From an uncultured Lachnospiraceae bacterium (GTDB taxonomy: Bacteria > Bacillota > Clostridia > Lachnospirales > Lachnospiraceae), in the NCBI GenBank assembly GCA_910584695.1, contig CAJUBR010000047.1, positions 1 through 21,471 of the forward strand: DNA of 21,471 bases. The letters are read 5' to 3'. The position numbers and the translations under genes are program-made. The stretch's first letter is position 1, and every line of letters starts with the position of its first letter. Below are positions 14,669-21,471 of the stretch, piece by piece. The notes below the pieces were generated by a model. The model did no database searches, had not been told where the DNA came from, and saw only the letters and a list, made by a program, of their open reading frames with translations.

Positions 14669-15748
14669 ATGACTACAAAAATTAACCCGTTTGCCCAAAT
14701 CTTAGGGGCATTCCAATCCTTTGCATCTTCCGATACTTTATATAATCTACGCAGACAATCCACAGGCAGTAAGATGATTTACTCTGTAATTGTCAGCATT
14801 TTAACCGGTCTGCTTGTCTGTTCCCTCACTGCATTTACTTTTTCCACAAACAAGTACGTAACCCAGTTTATGGAAAATTTACCGGAATTTTATTATTTAG
14901 ACGGAAATTTTCACTGTGAAAACAGATTGGAAGAATGTGCAGATGATACCTATGTGTTAATTGATACCTCGCAAACGCAATTTACAAAAGAACATGTAAA
15001 ATCAGCTTTAACAAAACCGAACATATCAGAAGTTCTATTAATCAGCCAAACCAACATTATTATCTGTAACGCTTTAACAGGAGAATATCAAGACATGAAA
15101 TTATCCGATCTTATGGGACTTTTACAACTTCAAAGTTTTTCAAAACAACAGATTCTTTCCAAGTATAAGGGGTTTATCTTTAAAGCAGCCATGCTTTATT
15201 GTCTTCTTTATATTCCATATCAGTTTACAAAATTATTCTTTGTATCATTGATTTTAGCACTCATTGCTCTCATTATCAATGCTGCCTGCAATACAAAAGA
15301 AAATTTTTCTACACTGTACTGGATGTCTTTTTACATACAAAGTGCATTTATGATGATTCTGTCCGTCGCTAAGCCTCTTTCAAATATAAAGGGAGGTATC
15401 TTTACCGTTATCTTTCTGGCCTTATTTATTTTTATCATGTATCGAACCTTAAAGCGTGGAGAACCTGTAGGAACGCCTGTCACATTTGTTAATTCAAATG
15501 ATGATTTCGATGATTTTATGCGTCAGGACATATCCCCAACAGCTCCAGCCACACCTTCCCCATTAAGTTATACCAATACCACTTCAACACCATCACCATT
15601 TGATGCCACTGCCCCCTCCTCAACTACAGATACCCCATATGATCGTGCTAATACTTACTCTGATTCTACCGATAACACGGAAGACCATTCTAATTCGACA
15701 TCATCATCCCAAACTTTCTCTGGATTATCGCTAAAAAAAGACAATTAA
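14669..15748 (+). CDS. DUF1189-like membrane protein with Ser/Thr/Pro-rich tail
   Basis: This encodes 359 residues. One membrane segment lies near the N-terminus (37-57), followed by an extracytoplasmic region (about 60-165) with the LPEFYYLDGNF and YVLIDTS signatures of DUF1189, then a cluster of four membrane segments (about 168-186, 188-206, 216-235, 241-259). After residue 265 a long tail of about 95 residues is rich in Ser, Thr, Pro and Asp (TPSPLSYTNTTSTPSP and similar) and ends GLSLKKDN; it is probably disordered and cytoplasmic. GGAGGAG lies 8 bases ahead of the ATG. It is monocistronic and divergent from DUF4317. DUF1189 assignment is by pattern; function is unknown. Confidence 0.8.
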   Translation: MTTKINPFAQILGAFQSFASSDTLYNLRRQSTGSKMIYSVIVSILTGLLVCSLTAFTFSTNKYVTQFMENLPEFYYLDGNFHCENRLEECADDTYVLIDTSQTQFTKEHVKSALTKPNISEVLLISQTNIIICNALTGEYQDMKLSDLMGLLQLQSFSKQQILSKYKGFIFKAAMLYCLLYIPYQFTKLFFVSLILALIALIINAACNTKENFSTLYWMSFYIQSAFMMILSVAKPLSNIKGGIFTVIFLALFIFIMYRTLKRGEPVGTPVTFVNSNDDFDDFMRQDISPTAPATPSPLSYTNTTSTPSPFDATAPSSTTDTPYDRANTYSDSTDNTEDHSNSTSSSQTFSGLSLKKDN

Positions 15749-15755
15749 TCATCCT

Positions 15756-15806
15756 ACCAGTTGTACTAAGAAAAATATTATTTAAACATTACTTAGTACG
15801 GCTGGT
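15756..15806. terminator. Long hairpin between convergent genes, probable bidirectional terminator
   Basis: ACCAGTTGTACTAAG (15756-15770) pairs with CTTAGTACGGCTGGT (15792-15806) over 15 bp, with two adjacent G-U pairs on the plus-strand transcript and a 21-base AT-rich loop. It sits between the stops of the DUF1189 gene and the dGTPase gene. No long T-run follows on either side. Confidence 0.6.
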
Positions 15807-15834
15807 ATATTTGTACATGTGATATCTCTTTTTC

Positions 15835-17082
15835 CTACTCACTAAAATAGGATATATATTTAACCTTATAACTACTTCCTGGAAATAAATAGTCGAACAA
15901 ATCTACAAAATAATCATCCGTCATACTTGCTATAAAATCTACTACCATCTGCGTTGGCTTAGTCATTTCAAGATATGCCTCATAACCATAAGTTGCTGTA
16001 TTTTCCTTTACAAACTCGATATGGTGTTTAAAAATAATAGAATTTACATCACCTGCCTTCATATCCGAAAGCAGTTTATCATACATCATATGAAACATCG
16101 GACGGATATTCTCCCTATAAGTCCGATCCACCGCCTCGTTAAAGTAGATTTTCTCATAATTTTCTTTCTTCGTTTCCTTTATTGCTTTATAGTATGCATC
16201 ATCCATTACAATACAATCTTTCCCATAACTATTTTCCACAATATTAACAATTAGATTGTTGATAATCTCCGGATTACTCTTTCCAAATGTCTGCTCATCA
16301 AAAATACTGTCATCCGTAATTAAATTTGCCCTCTTTGCATCCTGCCTGTCTTTGCCAAGATAAGCAATCATATCACAAATCCGAACAACACAAGCTTCCA
16401 AAGTATAAGGAACCAGCCTTCCGATTGCAGTTTCGTCCAGATAGCATGCCTCATATTTGGCGTCAAAATGTGCAAAATCTTCTATCGGAACCGGCCGGTA
16501 CTCCTGCATTGCGAACTCTCCATTATGACAGAGAATTCCATCCAACGTCTGCAAACTCACATTTCGGTTCAAAATATCATCCAATACGCGGACACTATGT
16601 ACATTATGGTTAAAATACCGTCCTGCATGCTCCTGCAAACATTCACTCAGATAACGTTCCCCTGCATGCCCAAATGGGGTATGTCCGATATCATGTCCCA
16701 GAGCAATTGCCTCAATCAAATCCACATTTAGACCAAGTAAAGAACCAATATTCCTTGCAATTCTTGATACCAGTTGAACATGCAATGCCCGCCGTGTGAT
16801 ATCATCATGTTTATAAAAAGAAAACACCTGAGTTTTATCTGCATACCGGTTATAAAACGGTGTATGCATGATTTTCTCACAATCCCTCACATATGCAGGG
16901 CGTAACAGCTTATTCCTATCCCAGTTCTGCTTTCTTCTGACCGCATCCCTATTTTTTGCCCGGTAAGGATTTTGAATCCCGTTTTTATGGTCATCTTTTA
17001 TCCTTTGCTGAAGTTTTTCCGATAAATCGTAGTATTTTTTTCTTTCTGTCTGTTCCATTCCTCTTATCTGCCCTTTATCCAT
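15835..17082 (-). CDS. dgt: Deoxyguanosinetriphosphate triphosphohydrolase (HD superfamily dGTPase)
   Basis: This encodes 415 residues. It hydrolyses dGTP (and in some members other dNTPs) to the nucleoside and triphosphate, controlling dNTP pools. The metal site is visible: H101 in TRRALHVQLVSRIAR, and the HD pair in ALGHDIGHTPFGHAGE (H130, D131). N-terminal TPFYNRYADKTQVF and later CDMIAYLGKDRQDA also match the family. The start at 17082 has AAAGG 4 bases upstream. The ATG at 17094, one base after the preceding stop, is an alternative with a poorer site. It is the last gene of the operon, tightly coupled to the hydrolase gene. Confidence 0.93.
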   Translation of the reverse strand: MDKGQIRGMEQTERKKYYDLSEKLQQRIKDDHKNGIQNPYRAKNRDAVRRKQNWDRNKLLRPAYVRDCEKIMHTPFYNRYADKTQVFSFYKHDDITRRALHVQLVSRIARNIGSLLGLNVDLIEAIALGHDIGHTPFGHAGERYLSECLQEHAGRYFNHNVHSVRVLDDILNRNVSLQTLDGILCHNGEFAMQEYRPVPIEDFAHFDAKYEACYLDETAIGRLVPYTLEACVVRICDMIAYLGKDRQDAKRANLITDDSIFDEQTFGKSNPEIINNLIVNIVENSYGKDCIVMDDAYYKAIKETKKENYEKIYFNEAVDRTYRENIRPMFHMMYDKLLSDMKAGDVNSIIFKHHIEFVKENTATYGYEAYLEMTKPTQMVVDFIASMTDDYFVDLFDYLFPGSSYKVKYISYFSE

Positions 17083-17095
17083 ATCACCTTTCATA

Positions 17096-18094
17096 TTATT
17101 CTATATATTTCCCGACAAAATCAAAGGTCTTATTATAATAATTTTCTGGTTCCGCATATCTGCAGTCACCATGGGTACCAGTTTCAATTGTAAACACTTC
17201 ATGCACCGATGCAACCGATTTATCAATCTCACTTACCATATCATCCGTTGCATAAGTATCCTTTTTCCCGTGAATTAACAAAATTGGTACCTGTGCTTTT
17301 TTCACCTGCTTAACTGCATCCGCTTCCTTTAACGTATAACCCGCCCATACTTTCATAACCGGATTCATCATATTCAAAAACGGAAAGACCGGCCATTTAT
17401 ATCTTGCTTCATATTCCGTCTTTATTACATCCCATGCTGATGTATAAGCCCCTTCTGCTACGATTACCTTGATTGAACTCTTAAGCGGTTCACCGGCAAG
17501 CATAAGTGCTGTATCTGCTCCTACATCCACACCATGAATTACTACCTGTGCTGATGGATTCTCCTCCAAAATAACATCAATCCAATTGATGACATCCAGG
17601 CGGTCTGTCCAACCCATACCCAGAAATGAGCCTTCACTTTCGCCATTCGCACGTAAATCCGGCATTAAAACATTATATCCATTGAGGGCATAATGCATCG
17701 CAATATCATATATATCTTCCATACTGCCATTATAGCCATGCAGAACAACCACCCACTTATTGTTTTGTTCATCCATTACAATCTTACGTGCCACAAGAAT
17801 TTTCTTATCATCTGCTGTTAATGTTATCTTTTCCCGCTTAACGGTTTTAAGCCACTCCTTGACCTTCTCGTCCTCATTAGATTTATTGGTCCCAACGCTT
17901 TTAGAAGCCGTCATTCCTTTTACGGATTCACGATTGCCGTTTCGCCCACGAATCATCAAATTTCTTGAAAGCAAAAAGCCGACAACTCCGGTGATAATTC
18001 CAATAAAAACTGCCAGTTTAATTATCGTCCAGATTCCCTCTAAAATATTTCCAATTACTTGTCCTGCTGATATTTTTTCTTTATTTTCTCCCAT
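17096..18094 (-). CDS. Membrane-anchored alpha/beta hydrolase with Asp at the nucleophile position
   Basis: This encodes 332 residues. A membrane segment near the N-terminus (about 23-43) anchors an alpha/beta hydrolase fold: oxyanion region VVVLHGYNGS (116-125), MPDLRANGESEG, nucleophile elbow GVDVG (188-192), acid D279 in IHGKKDT, and H308 in GTHGDC. Relatives with the same layout normally have Ser in GxSxG; here codon 17525-17527 (read on the minus strand) is GAT. Asp nucleophiles occur in haloalkane dehalogenases and epoxide hydrolases, so the protein may be a different hydrolase class or catalytically inactive. The start at 18094 has GAGGAGG 6 bases upstream. It lies between aroD and dgt in one operon. 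Substrate is unknown. Confidence 0.88.
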   Translation of the reverse strand: MGENKEKISAGQVIGNILEGIWTIIKLAVFIGIITGVVGFLLSRNLMIRGRNGNRESVKGMTASKSVGTNKSNEDEKVKEWLKTVKREKITLTADDKKILVARKIVMDEQNNKWVVVLHGYNGSMEDIYDIAMHYALNGYNVLMPDLRANGESEGSFLGMGWTDRLDVINWIDVILEENPSAQVVIHGVDVGADTALMLAGEPLKSSIKVIVAEGAYTSAWDVIKTEYEARYKWPVFPFLNMMNPVMKVWAGYTLKEADAVKQVKKAQVPILLIHGKKDTYATDDMVSEIDKSVASVHEVFTIETGTHGDCRYAEPENYYNKTFDFVGKYIE

Positions 18095-18140
18095 ATGAAA
18101 CCTCCTCTTTTTCAATTCCGCCCCCTAACCAATCACTTAT

Positions 18141-18899
18141 TTAACCCTGATGCAAAATATCCAGTGTTTTCCTCACATCTTCTATAGCGAGCTGCCCTGG
18201 TGCTGATATCTTCCCGGCCGTTGCAAAAGTAACCGCCGAACCAAATATCTCACCGGCCAGCCGGCTAATTACCCCATTTTTACCCATTGACATCGTAATA
18301 ACCGGTTTCTTTCCCCCAGTTTCCCGATAACGCAATGTAGCGGATAACAGGCTCAGTACATCTCTTGTGCTGCGTGGCATAACTGCAATTTTAGGAATAT
18401 CCGCACCCTCTCTATCCATAAACTGCAGTCTTTTTACAATCTCTTCCTCCGGTGGTGTCTTAATAAAGTCATGATTACTTCCCACTACATAAACCCCGTA
18501 TTCATGTGCTGTCTTGCTGATCGTATAAAGCAGACCTTCCTCCATAAATGCCTCCACATCTATCATATCAATGCAGCCGCTTTGACACACCCTTTCAGAT
18601 AATAATTTATAATCTTTACAGGAAATATCAGCTTCACCACCCTCTCTTTGAGTTCGAAGGGTAAATAACAATACCGTATCACCTATAAGATTCCGTAATT
18701 CCTTCAATATTTCTAATATCCTATCGGGATTCCCCACATCTTCATACCAGTCAATTCGTAATTCAATACAATCCGGCTTTTTTGCAATCACCTGCTTTGC
18801 CATTTCTAAAATTTCTTTTCTTGTTACCGCTACAATGGGGACACAAATTTTGGGCACTCCTGATCCAAATTCTACCTCTTTCACCTTTAAACATTCCAT
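18141..18899 (-). CDS. aroD: Type I 3-dehydroquinate dehydratase
   Basis: This 252-residue class I enzyme converts 3-dehydroquinate to 3-dehydroshikimate in the shikimate pathway through a Schiff base. From the ATG at 18899 the catalytic His falls at 143 (GSNHDF) and the Schiff-base Lys at 170 (IPKIAVM), the same numbers as in the enteric enzymes. CIELRIDWYED, TLRTQREGGE and the C-terminal SMGKNGVISRL and SAPGQL are all conserved. The start at 18899 aligns with the family N-terminus (KVKEVEFGSGVPKICVPIV), but no strong ribosome site precedes it; the ATG at 18914 is an alternative. No other shikimate gene is nearby. It lies in an operon between an 82-residue protein and the alpha/beta hydrolase. 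Confidence 0.95.
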   Translation of the reverse strand: MECLKVKEVEFGSGVPKICVPIVAVTRKEILEMAKQVIAKKPDCIELRIDWYEDVGNPDRILEILKELRNLIGDTVLLFTLRTQREGGEADISCKDYKLLSERVCQSGCIDMIDVEAFMEEGLLYTISKTAHEYGVYVVGSNHDFIKTPPEEEIVKRLQFMDREGADIPKIAVMPRSTRDVLSLLSATLRYRETGGKKPVITMSMGKNGVISRLAGEIFGSAVTFATAGKISAPGQLAIEDVRKTLDILHQG

Positions 18900-18953
18900 A
18901 TGTACCACACTCATTCACTTTCAAACTATCCTATCCGCATTACCGTTTCATCT

Positions 18954-19202
18954 TCACTCTCTTAATCCTAACTGTCTGGATTCTAATTCCCTAACGGCTT
19001 TATCTATCTGCTCCCGCATAGATTCCGTTATATTGGTTGTTTCATTATAATTTAAGTATTCCAATATCGTAATCATCTCAGATTCACTTTCTACATAATA
19101 ACCGGTTCCCTCCTGTTCCATATTACCAAGATTCTTTACTAATTCTAACATTTTATTGGGCATCATCCTGTAGCTCCAGATTTCTGCTGCTCTTTCTATC
19201 AT
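18954..19202 (-). CDS. Small acidic protein of unknown function (82 residues)
   Basis: The product is soluble, mostly helical and acidic, starting MIERAAEIWSYRMMPNKML and ending with a charged helix (REQIDKAVRELESRQLGLRE). GGAGGAG lies 3 bases before the ATG, giving good spacing, and a -10 TATAAT lies upstream at 19247-19252, so it is a real gene. It is the first gene of the operon with aroD, the hydrolase and dgt; the gap to aroD is about 40-55 bases. I recognise no family. Confidence 0.75.
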   Translation of the reverse strand: MIERAAEIWSYRMMPNKMLELVKNLGNMEQEGTGYYVESESEMITILEYLNYNETTNITESMREQIDKAVRELESRQLGLRE

Positions 19203-19246
19203 TTTCTCCTCCTACAATCATGTCTTTAAAACATATAACTTTTTAT

Positions 19247-19274
19247 ATTATACACTAAAATACATATTTATGAA
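19247..19274 (-). promoter_or_regulatory. Probable promoter of the aroD-dgt operon
   Basis: On the minus strand a consensus TATAAT (19247-19252) has a weak -35, TTCATA (19269-19274), at 16-bp spacing, 45 bases ahead of the 82-residue gene. Confidence 0.5.
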
Positions 19275-19368
19275 ATATTTTCTTATGATTCACACATAAT
19301 CCAATAGTCGTTAGGTGCAGAAAATAGTCATTGAAAGGCAATAGCAGGTCTAAAACAGATAAATCATC

Positions 19369-19397
19369 TTGACAGAAATGCCCTTTTTTCTTATTAT
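19369..19397 (+). promoter_or_regulatory. Promoter of the anchored hypothetical protein gene
   Basis: A perfect TTGACA (19369-19374) and TATTAT (19392-19397) are separated by 17 bp, 48 bases upstream of the start codon. Confidence 0.75.
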
Positions 19398-19445
19398 AAA
19401 CAATACGTATTTTAAAAATAATTATTTACACAAGGAGAATGAATT

Positions 19446-20096
19446 ATGAAAAAAGCAGTATCTGTCGTACTAGTAGTCGTCGTATTGGTAGTTGGTTTAT
19501 TATTTATGCGTGGTGCCAATCGTTCCAACGGAAATGACAAAGGGAAAACTTCTTCTTATCAGGCTACAGCAGAAGAAATTTCACAAGTACAGGGGGATTT
19601 GGGAGAAAGCATTACATCATGCAAATTTTATTTAGACGGAAAGGTCTACACTGCCCCTCTCAATGTAAGTGAATTAATAAGTGCGGGTTGGAAATTTGAC
19701 GAAGCAGCAACAAAAAATGTATCCTCTCTTGAACCTGGTGCCAGAACCAATGCAACCAATATCAAGAAAGAAAATGGAGACTACAGCGAACGAATGAGCG
19801 TTTCCTTTTTAAATAACACAGATCAAAAGGTTGCTTTAGAAGAAGCCCCGATTGATACTTTTGACCTCTCTAAATCCGGAAAAGTGAAAATAATTCTTCC
19901 AAAAGGCATTACCTGGGAAAGTACTATGGAGGATGCGACTGCCGCTTACGGTAATGCAGATGATAGTTGGAGTACGGGAGACCGCACCTATCTGGTCTAT
20001 TCAGTAAAAAATGGAGAAGACGAAATAAAGATTAACCTTGCATTTGATAAAAATGATGAAGGTATCAGTATGCTTACATTGGTTCAATTTCAATAA
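19446..20096 (+). CDS. Extracytoplasmic protein with N-terminal membrane anchor, function unknown
   Basis: This encodes 216 residues. A Lys-rich start and a Val/Leu-rich hydrophobic segment (about 4-20) are followed by RGANRSNGN, with no lipobox Cys, so this is an uncleaved anchor or a signal peptide. The outer domain (about 40-216) is beta-rich, with CKFYLDGKVYTAPLNVSELI, a GWKF motif and a late TMEDATAAYGNADDSWSTGD stretch; this layout resembles small envelope proteins common in gut Firmicutes. I cannot name a family. AAGGAG lies 8 bases before the ATG. It is monocistronic, with a good promoter (19369-19397) and terminator (20144-20198). Confidence 0.85.
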   Translation: MKKAVSVVLVVVVLVVGLLFMRGANRSNGNDKGKTSSYQATAEEISQVQGDLGESITSCKFYLDGKVYTAPLNVSELISAGWKFDEAATKNVSSLEPGARTNATNIKKENGDYSERMSVSFLNNTDQKVALEEAPIDTFDLSKSGKVKIILPKGITWESTMEDATAAYGNADDSWSTGDRTYLVYSVKNGEDEIKINLAFDKNDEGISMLTLVQFQ

Positions 20097-20143
20097 TAAT
20101 CTATTAGAATGATTTAAGATTAATTCCTTCTATTACATAGCAT

Positions 20144-20198
20144 AAGGACGATTCCATGAGAGATTCATATAGGATGAAAGCTCCATGAAATCGTCCTT
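20144..20198 (+). terminator. Intrinsic terminator of the anchored-protein gene
   Basis: AAGGACGATT (20144-20153) pairs with AATCGTCCTT (20189-20198), the stem continues imperfectly through CATG on both sides, and TTCCTT follows the right arm. Confidence 0.75.
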
Positions 20199-20280
20199 TT
20201 CCTTATCCATTCCCTCTTACAAAAAATCTCTTTTTATCTGATAGCTGGAAACCGAAGGAAATCTTCATAGAGTAAAAAAT

Positions 20281-20315
20281 AAAACCTTTAAAACTGTAGT
20301 AGTCTTAAAGGTTTT
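20281..20315 (-). terminator. Intrinsic terminator of the tRNA operon
   Basis: An 11-bp stem AAAACCTTTAA/TTAAAGGTTTT with a 13-base loop is followed on the minus strand by ATTTTTTACTC. It begins 8 bases after the 3' end of the tRNA-Arg gene. Confidence 0.85.
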
Positions 20316-20322
20316 ATATATA

Positions 20323-20396
20323 CGTGCGTGAGAGGATTCGAACCCCCGACACCTTGGTCCGTAGCCAAGTGCTCTATCCAGCTGAGCTACACACAC
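20323..20396 (-). tRNA. tRNA-Arg (ACG)
   Basis: This 74-nt gene has acceptor stem GTGTGTG/CACGCAC with one G-U pair, D-arm GCTCAGCTGGATAGAGC, anticodon loop CTACGGA (anticodon ACG) and T-arm GGGGGTTCGAATCCTC. The discriminator is G and CCA is not encoded. A34 would need deamination to inosine by TadA to read CGN codons. It is last in the operon. Confidence 0.95.
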
Positions 20397-20431
20397 ATAT
20401 TAATTAAAAAATAATCCATTCGGCATTCCAA

Positions 20432-20518
20432 TGCCGGCGACCGGAATCGAACCGGTACGGGAGTATAAGTCCCGCAGGATTTTAAGTCCTGTGCGTCTGC
20501 CAGTTCCGCCACGCCGGC
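20432..20518 (-). tRNA. tRNA-Leu (TAA)
   Basis: This 87-nt class II tRNA has acceptor stem GCCGGCG/CGCCGGC, anticodon stem CAGGA/TCCTG around loop CTTAAAA (anticodon TAA), a long variable arm CGGGACTTATACTCCCG, and T-arm ACCGGTTCGATTCCGGT. The discriminator is A; CCA is not encoded. It is the middle gene of the operon. Confidence 0.95.
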
Positions 20519-20525
20519 ATTTAAT

Positions 20526-20555
20526 GTAACCAATTTGCGTAGCAAATTGATTGCC
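20526..20555. repeat. Small palindromic repeat, tRNA spacer copy 1
   Basis: GTAACCAATTTGC-GTA-GCAAATTGATTGCC has a perfect 8-bp core inverted repeat with a triloop. The flanks GTAACCAATT and AATTGATTGCC are identical to those of copy 2 and nearly so to the merR-leader copy. Confidence 0.75.
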
Positions 20556-20556
20556 T

Positions 20557-20600
20557 ACTCGAAGCGCAAAATGCGTAGCATTTTCTTTCATGCGCTGAGT
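20557..20600. repeat. Compound hairpin between the two palindromic repeats
   Basis: An inner perfect palindrome AAAATGC-GTA-GCATTTT (20568-20584) lies inside outer arms GCGC (20564-20567 and 20592-20595) and ACTC/GAGT (20557-20560 and 20597-20600). It shares the GTA triloop with copy 1 but not the GTAACCAATT flank. Confidence 0.6.
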
Positions 20601-20610
20601 TTCCCGTTTT

Positions 20611-20640
20611 GTAACCAATTCACGAAGTGAATTGATTGCC
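20611..20640. repeat. Small palindromic repeat, tRNA spacer copy 2
   Basis: GTAACCAATTCAC-GAA-GTGAATTGATTGCC has a perfect 8-bp core with a triloop. It ends exactly at the base before the tRNA-Tyr discriminator (20641), so in the transcript it starts immediately after the mature tRNA-Tyr. Confidence 0.75.
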
Positions 20641-20722
20641 TGGATGGAGGTGGATTCGAACCACCGAAGCAAGATGCAGCAGATTTACAGTCTGTCCCCT
20701 TTGGCCACTCGGGAATCCATCC
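20641..20722 (-). tRNA. tRNA-Tyr (GTA)
   Basis: This 82-nt class II tRNA has acceptor stem GGATGGA/TCCATCC, anticodon loop CTGTAAA (anticodon GTA), a variable arm TGCATCTTGCTTC as in bacterial tRNA-Tyr, and T-arm GGTGGTTCGAATCCACC. The discriminator is A; CCA is not encoded. It is first in the operon, 36 bases after the -10. Confidence 0.95.
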
Positions 20723-20757
20723 ATCGTTAGCAGTCATTCAACCGCTGACAGTATTAA

Positions 20758-20786
20758 ATTATAATTGAAATGTTTTTAAAATGCAA
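20758..20786 (-). promoter_or_regulatory. Promoter of the tRNA Tyr-Leu-Arg operon
   Basis: On the minus strand TTGCAT (20781-20786) and TATAAT (20758-20763) are separated by exactly 17 bp, with an AT-rich upstream region. Confidence 0.85.
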
Positions 20787-20862
20787 GTGCTTTTTTCATT
20801 TTTTTGTTACAGCATCCATGAAAGCGGTTTTTTTATAGTTTTTACTCTGCATCGGATGACTC

Positions 20863-21411
20863 CTACTCCTTTTCTTTTCTGCTTTTGGTTTGTTCTGTAA
20901 TCTGATTTAGAAACTTCTGAAAATTATTTCGTCTCCTGTAATATCCCAGCCCGTATTGACCTTGTGCATCATCAGAGACCTCCAGTTCCACGATTACTGT
21001 TCCCAGATACCGGTATACGGTTTCGCTATCATCATCAATTTTCCCTTCTGATGCACCACTGACTCTTACCGCTTTGCTGTTCAGGATGTCCGTTTCATAT
21101 TTATGTTCTCCCTCCTCATAAACAGCCTGCATCAGCACCTGATTTCCCATTCGGATGGTAACACTTACTGTTCCCTGCATAATGATCAGATTTCCTCTGA
21201 TCTGAAACTCTTCCCCTTTCTCTACAAAAAAGGTACTTTCATGATCATTGGACACTGCCAGATCATCAAGCTCCATGGTATTCAAAGGTCCATAGCCATA
21301 CGCCAGTTCTTTAAACTCCTCTTTTTGCAATCCCCAGAGGATCACGCCGGCTGCTACAAGCAGAACCGCCGACAGTATCACACATAGCTTTCCAATACTT
21401 CTTTTCTTCAT
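20863..21411 (-). CDS. Membrane-anchored extracytoplasmic protein of unknown function
   Basis: This encodes 182 residues. MKKRS is followed by a single membrane segment (about 7-28, LCVILSAVLLVAAGVILWGL), then an extracytoplasmic domain of beta character with FFVEKGEEFQIRGNLIIMQG and VSVTIRMGNQVLMQAVYEEG, then a charged tail (TEQTKSRKEKE). The start at 21411 has AAGG 5 bases upstream; the in-frame GTG at 21417 overlaps that site. A 24-base inverted repeat lies 12 bases upstream, so the gene is probably regulated by a dimeric repressor. No family is recognised and its operon partners, if any, lie to the right. Confidence 0.8.
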   Translation of the reverse strand: MKKRSIGKLCVILSAVLLVAAGVILWGLQKEEFKELAYGYGPLNTMELDDLAVSNDHESTFFVEKGEEFQIRGNLIIMQGTVSVTIRMGNQVLMQAVYEEGEHKYETDILNSKAVRVSGASEGKIDDDSETVYRYLGTVIVELEVSDDAQGQYGLGYYRRRNNFQKFLNQITEQTKSRKEKE

Positions 21412-21423
21412 ATACACCTTGTA

Positions 21424-21447
21424 TGATAATTAGGAAGTTAATTATCA
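21424..21447. promoter_or_regulatory. Perfect inverted repeat, candidate repressor operator
   Basis: TGATAATTA (21424-21432) and TAATTATCA (21439-21447) are perfect 9-bp arms around GGAAGT. The size, AT-rich arms and position just upstream of a start codon fit a MarR-like or similar dimeric operator. It has no T-run for termination. Confidence 0.6.
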
Positions 21448-21471
21448 CACGTTCCTTTCTTTTTAATATCG

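Noticed and set aside
20144..20198. A riboswitch or T-box leader
   Set aside because: The structure follows a stop codon and precedes no plus-strand gene; it is best explained as a terminator.
20526..20640. A short CRISPR-like array from the repeated GTAACCAATT units
   Set aside because: There are only two units, each a complete palindrome with a different core, the intervening segment is itself a hairpin, and no cas genes are present.
20400..20672. A 90-codon minus-strand open frame
   Set aside because: It runs through tRNA-Leu, the spacer hairpins and part of tRNA-Tyr; there is no sign of translation.

Overview
The window looks like a chromosomal segment of an AT-rich, low-GC Gram-positive anaerobe of the Clostridia, most likely Lachnospiraceae. 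The basis is strong AGGAGG ribosome binding sites, Clostridia-type families (DUF4317, DUF1189, DUF815, a TipAS-type MerR regulator, LytTR plus DUF3021), and tRNA genes without an encoded CCA. This placement is inference from gene content. I see no transposase, prophage, plasmid origin or CRISPR array.

Left edge (1-2721): part of a type I restriction-modification locus. hsdM on the minus strand is followed by an hsdS that stops after one target-recognition domain. A second hsdS half on the plus strand meets it tail to tail and runs off the left edge. Both halves carry the same sequence of at least 16 bp (1-16 and 689-704), in inverted orientation and in the same reading frame. Inverting the DNA between them would join the minus-strand half to the plus-strand half into a 399-residue HsdS, the normal family length. 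This is the signature of an invertible, phase-variable specificity locus and is the main result here. hsdR and any recombinase are not in the window.

3194-8768: rarA, a MerR/TipAS regulator with its own 19-bp-spacer promoter, and a four-gene operon of ABC ATPase, ABC permease, LytTR regulator and DUF3021 membrane protein. The operon promoter carries a 21-bp-periodic direct repeat that fits a LytTR operator. Divergent from it is a membrane-anchored XRE regulator (9285-9869) with two palindromic candidate operators in its leader.

9992-15748: a cysteine-rich protein of unknown function behind a possible mother-cell sigma promoter, a probable decayed small gene, and a co-oriented group of DUF4317, tcdA and a DUF815 ATPase. 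A divergently transcribed DUF1189 membrane protein follows.

15835-19202: a tight minus-strand operon of an 82-residue protein, aroD, a membrane-anchored alpha/beta hydrolase with Asp in place of the usual nucleophile Ser, and a dGTPase. 19446-20096 is an anchored extracytoplasmic protein of unknown function.

20281-20786: a complete tRNA operon (Tyr-GTA, Leu-TAA, Arg-ACG) with promoter and terminator. Its Tyr-Leu spacer holds two copies of a small palindromic repeat that also occurs in the merR leader. The right edge holds a membrane-anchored hypothetical protein downstream of a perfect 9-bp inverted repeat.
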